The notes under the pieces: model-generated
What the model was told of the DNA's origin: nothing
Databases searched by the model: none
The model's input: only the letters and a program-made list of their open reading frames with translations
Assembly: GCA_963575745.1 (NCBI GenBank)
Contig: CAUYUJ010022059.1
Span: 1,204,331 to 1,268,330, forward strand
DNA: 64,000 bases
Direction of reading: 5' to 3'
From: Prorocentrum cordatum
Lineage: Eukaryota; Sar; Dinophyceae; Prorocentrales; Prorocentraceae
In this document: piece by piece, positions 20,401-29,959 of the stretch
Layout: each line of letters opens with the position of its first letter
How positions within the stretch are numbered: position 1 is the stretch's first letter
Made by a program: the position numbers and the translations under genes

Positions 20401-23253
20401 GAGCATCCTCGCCACATTGGCACTGATAACTGTCGTGGCATGGAGGCGGATGGAAGGTGAAGAGAACGAGTTTCGAGCGTCCACGCGCTTATTCGCAGTC
20501 GCATGGTCGATGTTAGGCAGGGCGTCAGCACAGCTCATGCGCCCTGCCCCCTCCCTCGACCAGGAGCCTTGCCGCCCTTGCCGCCCTTGCCGCCCTGCTG
20601 CCACCCTTGCTGCCCTTGCCGCCCTTGTCGCGGTTGGCGGCGCCGTCGCCGCTGCCGACTGCGCCACCCGCGCCGTCGCCCATGTCCTGGAGCGGACCCA
20701 GAATGAGCTGGCCCCCTTTGATGTCCTTCACGTTGGCCCACGTAGGGAAGCTCACGGCCTTCCATGATTGAAATTTCAGCCGAGCGAAGCTCGACGTTGT
20801 GGGCTCCCTCGTGGACCAGCTGTACGTGCCAGAATGGGGTCGACGAGAAGATCTTCTCCTCGACGAGGCGGTCACGCCGTTTCCTGAGCGCGGCCGCGTA
20901 CGTGGCGCCGCCCAGTTCAAGCACGGACGGCAGCACGACAGATGCAACGAAGTCTCCGCCAACGGAGATTCGCATGTCGGGCGGGTTGTTTTTGTTCACG
21001 CTGATCCTGTCATACGCTGCAGCGATCTGCAGCTCGCCGACCTTGAAGGGGGTCTTCGCAATCAAGTTCACCCTGCTATTATCCTGGGCTATACGGGTGG
21101 CGTGACGTCACTACATCTGTCTGTGTCGCATGCAGAGCTTAGCTGGCATTGGGGCGGGATCGGGGGGCCCTATCAGTCGTGAGTGCGAGCGTCGCTCGTG
21201 AGTTTGCTACACCGCGGGGTCCCCTGCTGTCTGTGCGCCAACCTTCCCCCGCCGAAGATCTTGACGTTTTCGATGGCGGTGAGTGCGACACGCAGGCGCG
21301 CCTCCGTGTCCTCGATCGCCGCATCCTTATTCCCATGCCGAAACTTGTCGAGCTGCGCGCAATCGACAACCTGGCACGCACGCATCATGCACATCCTCGC
21401 CACCCCGCCCCCTCCCACCCACCAAACAACCACTGCCAAGACAATGCGATCCTGTCGGCGAGCAAAGCTCGAATTGTTGGGTCTATGCAACGAAGTACAA
21501 AAACGAAACCTTGGGTTCGCTTGTCACGACCACATTGTAGCCGTCGAGGACCTCGCTCATCCTCAGCATGATGACATCACCAGACGAACCACGTACGTGG
21601 ACCGTCTGATCATCGATGGCAGTGATCACGTAGCTGGTCACCTCCGTATCCTTACGCTTGTCGACGGCGGCGATGGTTGCGCCAACCACGAAACCCTTGG
21701 CCTGAAAGGTCAGCGGGTCGACGTCGCCACCGCCAGATAATGACACGTGCGCCATCCCCAAAGCCCTGCTGGGGGGGCGCAAGCTTGGTCTTCTTCGGCG
21801 CGCGGGCATCGACCTCATCGTCGCCGACGCCTGTCTCGGTGTCGAGCCGCGGCAACGGCACGTTGCGCACACGCAGCTCGTCGGCGTTCATGGCCTCCCA
21901 GAAGTCGGCCACAACGTCGACCATAGAGGTGTACGGTTTGCGCCCTTCGCACGTCTTGCCCATACCCCAGGCTTACTACGCGCGCGCGTGCGCAAGCGAA
22001 CATCGCTCGCCATCGATCGCTTCCTGGCGACCATCGTTCTCGCCCCCGCCCACCGCTTCCCAGCGAGCATCGCTCGTCGCCCCCCGCCCCAGTACCATCA
22101 TGACCAGGCGGATGTCGAGCTGCGACAGGTGCTTGAGCCTGACGAGCTCGCCTGTGTGCGTGTAGGCCGTCGTGAACTGCCTGCGCGCGTGCATGATGTT
22201 GGCCGCTCGCGCGGCCTTGCTCCTGTTCTTGCCGCCAAGGGGCGTGGACTTGTAGTCAGATGTGAGCCCGGGGCACCGCGTCACCAACAACGAGCTGATG
22301 ACGCTGCGCCGCAAGCCGCGCTCGAGTGGCTCTTTGAACGACGGCTGTCGCTCACATGTGCGAACCATCGAGATGCGGCCAGGCGCGTCCGAGATGTCCG
22401 CGTTCATGGGCCGCGCCGCGCCGTGGACGCAGCGCAGCGTGGCCGTGGTGTGCGAGCATCGCACCGTGGCGATATGAAGCTCGCTGGGATCCTCGATGAG
22501 GGACAGCAGGGAGTCCGACCCCACCGCCAACTTCACGTTGAAGTCGCGGACCGTGGCGTCGCCGTTAGGGATCCGCTAACCCGCTGTGAGCAAGTTTGCA
22601 CGCTTGCCGATCCGATCTTGCGAGATGACGCTCGCAATAGCGCGCAAGGCACGCATGTCTCGCTTGCGCCAATTTTGCTGCACGGAACACGGACGCGTGT
22701 CTCGACAGCAATGGGGGAATGGCGCAAGCCGAATGGCTCTCGCACGCGAGCGCCTCCGACGCCCCGTCGTCGTCCCAGCCCTTCACCACCAGGATGCCGA
22801 GGAGGTCGTGCACGTCGTATGGGACAAGGCCCGCGCCGTCCCTGTTGTCAGGGTGCACGGCCGCCTTCGTCGCGTGGACGTGCTTCGACTCGCAGAGGTC
22901 GAAGGCCTTGATTGCGCTCAGGATCCGCGCCTGGAACGCACTGACGCCCTCGACCTCGTTGCCGAGGTGCAACGACTCGATCTTCTCGTTGATGAGCGGC
23001 GCCAGCGTGATGGCGCGCTCCTCCTTCGAACGCTTGGACCTCGCGCCAGCTACGCTGGCCTTATTTACACATGTGCGCGTCGCGTGACACTCGGGGGCAA
23101 AGCTCGCCATTGGGCAACGTTTGCATTATGCGAGCATGCTCGCCAGCATTGCAACGCCACAACAACATACCGCGTCACGCGAGCAAAGCTCACCGCGGAA
23201 ACTAAGGCGGATACCTCCCACGCGGCCTTGACTGCGTCTTTCGACAGCGCCAT
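17487..23253 (-). CDS. Gene A: many-exon multicopy dinoflagellate family gene (hypothetical)
   Basis: From ATG at 23253 minus-strand exons follow: A1 23215-23253 (MALSKDAVKAAWE), A2 22754-23054 (SKRSKEERAITLAPLINEKI; HPDNRDGAGL), A3 22096-22575 (DFNVKLAVGSDSLL), A4 21510-21965, A5 21243-21370, A6 20796-21072 (MRISVGGDFVASVVLPSVLE), A7 about 20545-20758, A8 20116 to about 20290 (VKRWHPWLPDVMAIEEKEFV), A9 19914-20037, A10 about 19607-19822, A11 19219-19417, A12 18886-19132, A13 18473-18649 (FVCAECAFLAIDEG), A14 18125-18293, A15 about 17790-17972, A16 about 17487-17680. Phases agree at A4/A5, A5/A6, A6/A7, A8/A9, A9/A10, A11/A12, A12/A13. A2, A3 and A8 resemble a protein recurring in dinoflagellate gene sets, as I recall; no enzymatic domain recognised. 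A4 needs one extra base removed from a G7 run (about 21773-21779), so this copy may be frameshifted. It may continue into 16040-14228. Confidence 0.6.
17789..17858. repeat. 35-bp tandem duplication in exon A15
   Basis: ACCATGGATGGCGTCCTCGA..CGTC is present twice in succession. In the minus frame this repeats VEDAIHGG, but 35 is not a multiple of three, so the second copy is read in another frame or belongs to the following intron. Confidence 0.8.
20759..20795 (-). other. 37-nt hairpin intron
   Basis: The minus strand starts GTCGAGCTTCGCTCGG and ends ATGGAAG. Removing 37 nt joins HEGAHN to AVSFPTWANVKDIKGG in one frame; leaving it in shifts the frame. Almost half of the intron is the palindrome CGAGCTTCGCTCG. 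Confidence 0.6.
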
Positions 23254-23316
23254 AGCGATCGCGACGCGACTGCTACAGCTCGGGCAAGGGCGGCATGGGC
23301 GGCGAAGGCTGCACGG
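23217..23316 (-). promoter_or_regulatory. Candidate SL trans-splice acceptor and 5' UTR of gene A
   Basis: Upstream of the gene A ATG the minus strand has a T-rich run (GTTTTCAGTTTTCTGTTTTC) followed by GTTATGTTGTAG; the AG at 23317-23318 would leave a 5' UTR of about 63 nt. Dinoflagellate mRNAs receive a 22-nt leader at such acceptors. No other promoter signal can be named. Confidence 0.4.
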
Positions 23317-23318
23317 CT

Positions 23319-23628
23319 ACAACATAACAGAAAACAGAAAACTGAAAACTGCACTGGGCGAAATACAAAAAAACAGGAACTGAAATTGGGAAAAAACTCT
23401 GTTTGGAAAAAACAGAAAACATAAAATTGAAATCGGGAACAATCAATGAAAAGTGCATTGGCGATGTTGTAATTTAGATTCGGATAGTTATCGAATGCTT
23501 TGCTGCATGTTGAGGTCGGATAGTTATAGGAAAGTTTATGGATCGTTGCGCAAACCATTCATAAACTAGCATATGACTATTCTACAACTATTCATAAACT
23601 ATTCATATTGTATTCGATATCTGTTCTG
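23319..23628. other. AT-rich sub-terminal region with short repeats
   Basis: This stretch lies between gene A and the right inverted repeat. It holds repeated AAAACAGAAAAC/AACTGAAA motifs (about 23325-23440), two GGATAGTTAT motifs and repeated TTCATAAACTA/ACTATTCATA motifs (23550-23612). Short sub-terminal repeats of this kind are common inside DNA-transposon ends; that is inference. No gene. Confidence 0.5.
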
Positions 23629-23653
23629 AGATAGTTTGAGGTGGGCCTCAAAG
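23629..23653 (-). repeat. Right terminal inverted repeat of the 21-kb block
   Basis: Inverted copy of 2302-2326 with two mismatches; see the element entry. It also contains the palindrome TTTGAGGTGGGCCTCAAA. Confidence 0.6.
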
Positions 23654-24031
23654 TGCGGGATGCCGAGCGACTTCAGATGAGAACTGCGCTTGGTAGGAGG
23701 TATCACTGGCCCCTGCCGAGACAACTCACAAGACCAAAAAGCAAGAAAAAGGCCCACATGCTTCCCGTGATCCGAGAGCGTCGACTCCCGAATGTCGAGC
23801 CCCCTGCCCCTGAGGCCAGCCCGAAATTCGACGGGGTCAAAACGACAAAGGAATATACTTTGCGTTCTCGACGGGTGGACGTGGGGCCCTGTGGATTTAG
23901 CCTGAACGGGGAGCCCTCAGAGCACCTCGGGGAGGGGCGCGCGCGCGTCGGGGGCAGCCGCGGCCCTGGTCGTCGGCGAAGCCGTGCCACGCATCGATCC
24001 CGAAAGGCTGTGAAAGCATCGAAACCATGGA

Positions 24032-24334
24032 TCAAAACACGCCGACTGGCGCACCCGATAGAGGACATCCCTGTTTAACCCCATCCTTCAACTTTGCAAT
24101 GGGTGCCCGCTGGGGCATGACGTTCTGATCCAGCTTCACGCGCGCTGTGCGGTACAGTTCAAGAGCGCAAATCTCCGCGAGCACGTGCTCGAACCACTGG
24201 GCGTGGAAACTCGGGAGTGCCGACTTAATGTCGAAGCAGCAAGCGCCACTTTCTCGCGCGCACCCAACATCATTGAACATCGCCGTGGCCGGGTCCACAT
24301 CTATGATGTGCTCGAGTCCTTGGCGGCCAGGCAC
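24032..24334 (-). pseudogene. LINE-2 reverse transcriptase fragment
   Basis: The minus frame contains two reverse-transcriptase landmarks in order: CCFDIKSALPSF, the motif A strand (FDxxxAFPS type with the catalytic Asp), and KDGVKQGCPLSG, motif B (QGCPLS). Between them is the expected helix (HAQWFEHVLAEICALELYRT). The YxDD motif C and everything downstream are missing. It belongs by type to the non-LTR element whose endonuclease lies at 27180-27702. About 1.8 kb of unrelated GC-rich DNA separates them, so the copy is broken. Confidence 0.75.
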
Positions 24335-26160
24335 GCAGTCCTGCTGGGCGCCGCGGCGGCGGCGGGCGGGGGCTCGGGCAAGCGGGCAGGCGAGGCCAGC
24401 GGCAACATTCCTGGTCTCCGCGTTGCCGTGTGCGGGGGGGCGAGTGGAGCCGGGGTCGCGCGCCTAGGCCCTGGTGGCGGGGCCCCATCTCTCACCTGAA
24501 AATGGGGGGGGCACAAAGCAGACACCAGCACCGAGAAAGTATTCGTTTCACACAAATTTGAATTGCCTCCTGGACCAGCGCGGGCCCGCCCTGGCATGAA
24601 AAATCTCAGAATGGGCGAGGGGGGCGGGGGAAGGGAGTCGTCGCGCAGCACGCGAGAGGGAGAGCAGGAAATAACAAGTGCAAGCGAGAAGCGAGACTGG
24701 CGGGCGCCCTCGGGAGGCGGAAGGAGAAAAGAGGGAAGGATGCGGCGTCCTCTACGACTGAGCCTTCACTCCCCCCACCGCCGCCCTCCACCACGCCTCT
24801 CCCCGCCCGCTCGCCCCCCTCTCACTCTCCCGGCCCGTCCCCTCGCCCGCCCGATGTCAGCCCGAGCGCTTCCCTGACCCTCGTCTGGCCCGAAACCAAA
24901 GCCCGACGATTTCGAATCCACCGCTCTCCGAAAGGGGGCGGCGGCCGCCCCTCGCGCCCCGGGCGCGCGACCGCGGCCCCCTCTTTACCCAGGCGCGCGG
25001 CCCGTGGCAACCTTCAGGAATCGCCGCAGGTTCAGCTCGCACATGGGGCTGCCGTTTCAGTGGGCGTCTTGGTGCTGGCGTCTGCTTCTTGACGTTGCCG
25101 GGGGCGAAAAGCCGGCGCCGGCGCCAAGACGCCGCCGGCAAAGTTCGCAGCGCTGCCCCCGTGGGGGCTGAGCGGTCCAACGAAGCCAAGAAAGCTTGAG
25201 ATGGCTCGCGTTGCTCACCGAATGCGCAAGCCATGGGGCTTCCACGATCGAGAAACGCCACATGCAGCTCATGGCGCCCCCGAGGCCCGCGGAGCTCCCA
25301 TGGCCCGCGGGGTTTCCAACGCCCGGAAACCAGACGTGGCCCTGACGAGTCAGGGGGCTCATGGTGCCCGCGCGGCTCGCTGGGCCAGCGCGGCGCATTG
25401 GGCCTATGCGCGCTGCGGCGCACGTTCGGCCCGGGAAACCTTCGCGGGACTTGCGGGGTTCATGAGGCTGGCTGGAATCGCACGGCCCGCGGGCCTCGCG
25501 CGGCCCGTGGAAATCCTGGCGCTCGCTTGGGGAATTCGAGACGGCCCGTTGCGTTCCCCGCGCGCTCAGAGCTGGCATTCATCAGCGCGGGACATACGAG
25601 CCCGAAGCTACGGGCGACGGCATTCAACAGAGGCTGCAATCTGTCCTTTTTTCCAACGGCTTCTTGGCGTCGGTGTCGGGTTCCTGTGCGCTGAGAAAAA
25701 CGTCAGTAGAAGCGGGGATCTACTTCCTTGATCGACCTGGTCCGACTTCGACAGAACCCGAGACCGCCACTTGTCATCCGACGCAACGCTAAACTCCATC
25801 GCTGAATTGCACGCGTGAGTTCCCAATATTCATTCGACAAGACCTCGCAGTGGCGCGCCGCGATGCGCTGCCTCATCCGAGCGCAGAACTTCGACGCCAC
25901 TTGCGCCCGATGTTGTGCCCGATGTTGCGTACGAGTTTGCATCCGATGTGGGTCCGATGTGGGTCCGATGTTGCGCCCGATTTTTTGTCCGAGTCCAACT
26001 CCGATTTGCGTCTGGTGCGTTTTGATACTGAATCGATATGAAAAAAGCGGACGCGAAATCGGTCGCGAAATCGGGCGCTTCTGGGCGCGTTTCCAGGCGT
26101 TCTTTCGGGCGCCCCACTGAGCTAGTGTCTGCGCGATACCACGGGCAATTTTAATGGCGC
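24335..26160. other. GC-rich insertion or rearranged sequence within LINE-2
   Basis: No gene is recognised. The sequence includes repeated GGCCCGCGG/CATGGGG motifs (25200-25530) that open long GC-rich frames on both strands, and short direct repeats such as GCCCGATGTTG and GGGTCCGATGT (25905-25990). It interrupts the expected order endonuclease to reverse transcriptase. Confidence 0.45.
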
Positions 26161-26164
26161 TTTC

Positions 26165-27702
26165 CTAAGCGCCGATCTCGGCGCTCTCCTGGGCCAGCCC
26201 GGGCGTTCGCCCCAGCGCGCCCCCGAGCGCTCCTGCGGGCGATGTTCCGGTCGCCCCTAGCGCGCCCTGTGGGCGCCAGGCGCGCGCCGATTTTGCCGCG
26301 TGAAAACCGTGGCCCGAACAAGAATCATAAGCAAATCTGCTCTGCCACCGCGGCGAGATGACCATCTCATTTCGGAAGAAGAGCAGCGAGTCCTCTGTGG
26401 AACGCGCCGTGGGCCTCGCCGCCGGCGCGCGCGTGCTGGCGCAGATCGTAAAGGGCTGCAGCGAAAGCGGCGCCGCCAGCCATCCATGCCCCATACTGAG
26501 TGCCATTGGGGCCAAGTGCGGAATCGCGACATCGACGAATGATATCCTCGAGTTGGCCTTCAGGGATCGCAAAAGATGTCGAAGCGAGACGGTTTGGATG
26601 AACGGGTTCAAAAACTGGAAACTCTCACGGCCCACGAAGCGCCTTTTCCCAATCTCCCCCTGGTAGTCCGCTAGGGCCTTGGCCGAGTCATTTGGCGAGG
26701 CGAGCGGGAGTCCATGAGCGCCCGTAATACTGCGAAGGTAAGCCCCGGCGGTCGCGCGGGGCCCGCGCAACGGCGTGGTCGCGAAGTCAAGCGGCGCGCT
26801 GATCGGTGAGTTCGGGGCGAATCGAAGGGTCGGCCGGCAGTCCTCGTTCGCCCCGCTGCGGGGAGAAGTTCGTGGAAAAGTCGAACTCGCAATGGAAACG
26901 CTCTGAACGGGGTCATCGGAGAGATCTACATCATCAATGATTAGGCGGGGCTCTTCTCGTAAGTGCACGGGACGGGCCGCCCGCTGCAGCTCGCGATTGG
27001 GGCTGGCGTCGGCGGACGGGGGCGCGCGCGGGAGGGGCGCCGCAACTCGGTCGCTAGGCGCTAGGAAAACTGCCCTGGCAGAGATTCGAGGACGACGCCA
27101 GCAGCGGGTTTGCTGTCGAGGAGGGGCATGGAAGGGGTAGAGACATATATGCGAGCAGTCTGGCACACGGCGATAACCCCATCGTCCCCGATATTTTTTC
27201 TGAGTGTGGTGAGGCTGAAATATTTCTGCATATCCTCGGAACTGGTCCTGGAAGTAGTTATAAAGGTCAGGAGAAGAACAAACCGCGGTACCATCTCTGG
27301 GGCGCAGGCGACCTTCCCCATCTGCGCGGAAATCGAAATCGCCGGCAAGCACAGTGGCGGCCGACTCGATGCCTAGAGACTCGGTGGCAATCTGACGAAT
27401 CTGGAGCTTGATGGCAGCGTGGGAAAGAGCGGGCCGATGTGGAGGTTGACGAGCAGGAGAGCGCCTGCCGCGCCTGGCAGCTGGACTATAATGATCCACT
27501 CGGCCCATGATGATTTCCTGGACCTCGAAACGCAGAGAAAAAAGAATAAGAGCTGAAAGAGGGAACCGGACATCTCATGGGCCATGATGGCGACTCCTCC
27601 AGCGGTCTCAAGCTCCACGAATGACCCAAATCCCCGAAACCTGGATAGCCGACGTCGGAGCTCTTCAAGACCCTCTTCGTTCCCATGGGTCTCTCGGAGC
27701 AT
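26165..27702 (-). pseudogene. LINE-2 endonuclease and linker region
   Basis: The minus strand reads RETHGNEEGLEELRRRLSRF and FGSFVELETAGGVAIMA (about 27690-27560), the N-terminal part of an apurinic-type endonuclease (a QETHG-like Glu motif). A frame change then leads to LLVNLHIGPLF and IESAATVLAGDFDFRADGEG (about 27450-27330), the GDFN-like motif that carries catalytic Asp. The open frame continues as a linker to 26165 (for example LADYQGEIGKRRFVGRESFQ). At least one frameshift separates the two endonuclease halves, so this is a dead copy. The final SDH endonuclease motif is not seen. Confidence 0.7.
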
Positions 27703-28099
27703 AACAGTGTCGCGTTTCTTCGGAACCCGGACGCTACCGCATAGCGCGCGCGCTCCACGTCGCCAATGTTATGGGGGCCTTCGGCAATGAGAAAAGAGGA
27801 GGACTGCACAGGGCCACTGGGGTCACAGGGGGGTAAATGAGCAGAAAATCGAACAGAGAGCGAACAGACAGGCAGGACAGGCAGGCACAGCAACCGTAAT
27901 CTAGCAGGTGGCTCTCTGAGGCCGACCTCGCGCCCATGTATTCCTGGGGGCTGGGCGTGCTGAGCCGCGCGTTCTTCAGAGTGGTCTCGTGGCAGAGGCT
28001 CCCATCGATTGGCGCCGCTGACCGCTGCGACACTCTCGAGCAGGTCGAGCACGTCCTTGCCCGCGACATGCCAGTGGCGGAAGCTTTCAAGGAACCGGA

Positions 28100-28970
28100 C
28101 TATGATGCTCCTTTGATGCGGTACAATTCATACACGTCCTCCAGCGACGAAAGATGCACAATATCTTGACAAACATCCACACGTAACTTGGGATTGCCCA
28201 GCGGCCGGCCTCTTTTCTTCAGTAGCTTTGATGTGTGCTGCCAAAATGAGGCTTGCAGCTCTTTGGCGGGCATGAACATCGATGGGTACGTCTCCTATAA
28301 CTCAGATTATGCTGGCTTTGTTGTCGCGGGGATCGCACCAGCTCAAGTCCGCACCGCTGCACACGTTTGCAAAGGAATTCGCGTTCTCCTCGCTGGAGAA
28401 GTCGACCGAGTAGGACTCCGCAACTCTGGCAATCTTCGGAATGGTATCGTCTCGTAGGCTCTGGGGGGTCTAAGGCGCCACGATGTTGTCCCAGTGGGCT
28501 CGACGCTGCTGTGATGTGAGAGCTCTCGGGAATGTGCCGGCCCAGCGCCTGGTCTTGTTGACGCGCGGACCGTCTGGACCACGAACACCTTCACATGAGT
28601 TGGCAACAAAGGTGAACGGGAGCTCCCAGACGCCGATGCTCCACTGGAGTGAGCCTGCACCTGAGCCTGCATCGCCGCGATCTGGGACTGCAGTGGACTG
28701 AACTTCTCATCAAACGCAGCCGACAGCTGCTGTGATCGACTCCTGGCTGCCAGCTTCCACGACGATCATCCTCTCATGAAGTGCCCGAGAATACTTGTCA
28801 TGCAGCTCGAGGGGCGAGCGCATCGACGACGCCTCCCGCTCGAAGTTCTGCTCGAACATGGACAGCTTGGAATTCGTGTCTCTGACGGTCTGGATGATCT
28901 CGGTCATCCATGACGGGGCTCTTGACGGCGGCGGGCTTTCACGAGGAACACAGGGTAGACGATATACGCC
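28100..28970 (-). pseudogene. LINE-2 ORF1 (coiled coil and RNA-binding-like region)
   Basis: The minus strand first reads a helix rich in charged heptads (WMTEIIQTVRDTNSKLSMFE, QNFEREASSMRSPLELHDKY), a likely trimerising coiled coil. In shifted frames it continues as SFTFVANSCEGVRG and AGTFPRALTSQQRRAHWDNI and then segments resembling the RRM-like region of dinoflagellate LINE ORF1 proteins, to about 28100. Frames change several times. The order ORF1, endonuclease, reverse transcriptase on one strand supports a single LINE of about 5 kb. Confidence 0.55.
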
Positions 28971-29089
28971 TAGGATGTTTGAGAGAGCGTGATCCACCGC
29001 CGCTTTACTGTGGAAAATCCCCCCCCTCTTCCTCCGGAGCCCGGGGGTCCCCCCTCCCCTCCCTCCCTGCTGACCTCCCCCCCTCCATC

Positions 29090-29250
29090 CGGCACCCCCC
29101 CCCCTACCCTCCCCCCCCCTCCGGACTACTGGTTCGAACCCCTCCCCCCCACGTCCGGACAACTGGAGGGGGCCACTACCGGTTCGAACCCCTCCCCCCC
29201 CCTCGAAAACCAGAAGAGGGGTCACTACCGGTTCGAACCCCTCCCCCTCC
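29090..29250. repeat. GGTTCGAACCCCTCCCC repeats, left block
   Basis: Three or more units of TACCGGTTCGAACCCCTCCC followed by C-runs and a TCGAAAACCAG tail. An inverted block of the same units lies at 29748-29950. No tRNA fold was found around the GGTTCGAACCC motif. Confidence 0.8.
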
Positions 29251-29254
29251 CCAC

Positions 29255-29712
29255 CAGTGCCCCCGCCAGTTTCTCACTGTCCCCACTCTCCCCACCATTG
29301 TCCCACCACGGTCCCACTCTCCCCACTTTCCCCACGGTCCCCACCACTGTTCCACTGTCCCCACTCTTCCCACCAATATCCCACAGTCCCCGCCACTGTC
29401 CCACTGTGCTGTCCCACCGTCCCCACTGTCCCCATCACTGTCCCACTGTCTCCACTGTCCCCACCACTTTCCCCACTGTACTATTGTTCCACCACTGTCC
29501 TCACCACCGCCTTCGCCACTGTCCCCACCACTACCGTCCCCACCACTGTCCCACTGTCCCCACCACTGTCCCGCTGTCCCATTACCACTGTCCCCACCAC
29601 CACCGTCCCCACCACTGTCCGCACCACTGTCCCACTGTCCCCGCGTCACTGTCCCCACCACCACCGTTCCCACCACTGTCCCAGTATCCCCACCATTGTC
29701 CAACTGTCCCGA
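29255..29712. repeat. CCCCACCACTGTCCCACTGT minisatellite
   Basis: About 25 degenerate units of CCCCACCACTGTCCCACTGT and shorter variants. The apparent open frames are Pro/Ser/His or Gly/Asp-rich by composition. Confidence 0.9.
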
Positions 29713-29747
29713 GGAGCGGGAATCGTTTGCCAGCTGCAAGTGTGGGG

Positions 29748-29950
29748 GGGTTCGAACCGGTAGTGACCCCCCAGTTTTCGAGCGGGGGGTGAGGGGTTCG
29801 AACCGGTACGAACCCCCCCCAATTTCCGAGGGGGGGGGCGAGTCGAACTGGTAGTGTCCCCGCCCCCCTTTTCATGATGGACTGGGGGGGGGTGAAGGGG
29901 TTCGAACCGGTATGACCCCCCCCCGGTTTGCGAGGGGGGGGGGGGTTAGG
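29748..29950. repeat. GGTTCGAACCGG repeats, right (inverted) block
   Basis: Four units of GGGGTTCGAACCGGTA with intervening GAGGGGGGG runs, inverted relative to 29090-29250, so the minisatellite is enclosed by an inverted repeat. Confidence 0.8.
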
Positions 29951-29959
29951 AACCCCCAA

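Larger units (their letters stand above)
2302..23653. mobile_element. Candidate giant inverted-repeat-bounded element (21.35 kb)
   Basis: A 25-bp sequence at 2302-2326 recurs inverted at 23629-23653 with 23 of 25 matches; both copies contain CCTCAAACTATCT and are followed inward, after a 2-nt gap, by GAAC and then AT-rich DNA. A TG dinucleotide abuts the outside of both ends, compatible with a 2-bp target duplication but expected by chance in 1 of 16 cases. The block encloses genes A and B and nearly all the hairpin introns. Gene B resembles transposase-like multicopy dinoflagellate proteins as I recall them. The inverted repeat and its position are seen; that the block moves as a unit is inference. 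An alternative is that the 25-bp motif is a dispersed repeat that happens to flank the genes. Confidence 0.45.

Noticed and set aside
24179-24193. GCGAGCACGTGCTCG as an intron palindrome outside the 21-kb block
   Set aside because: It lies inside the LINE-2 reverse-transcriptase coding frame and is a lone example.
29090-29950. tRNA genes suggested by GGTTCGAACCC
   Set aside because: No acceptor stem, D-arm or anticodon arm could be placed around any copy.
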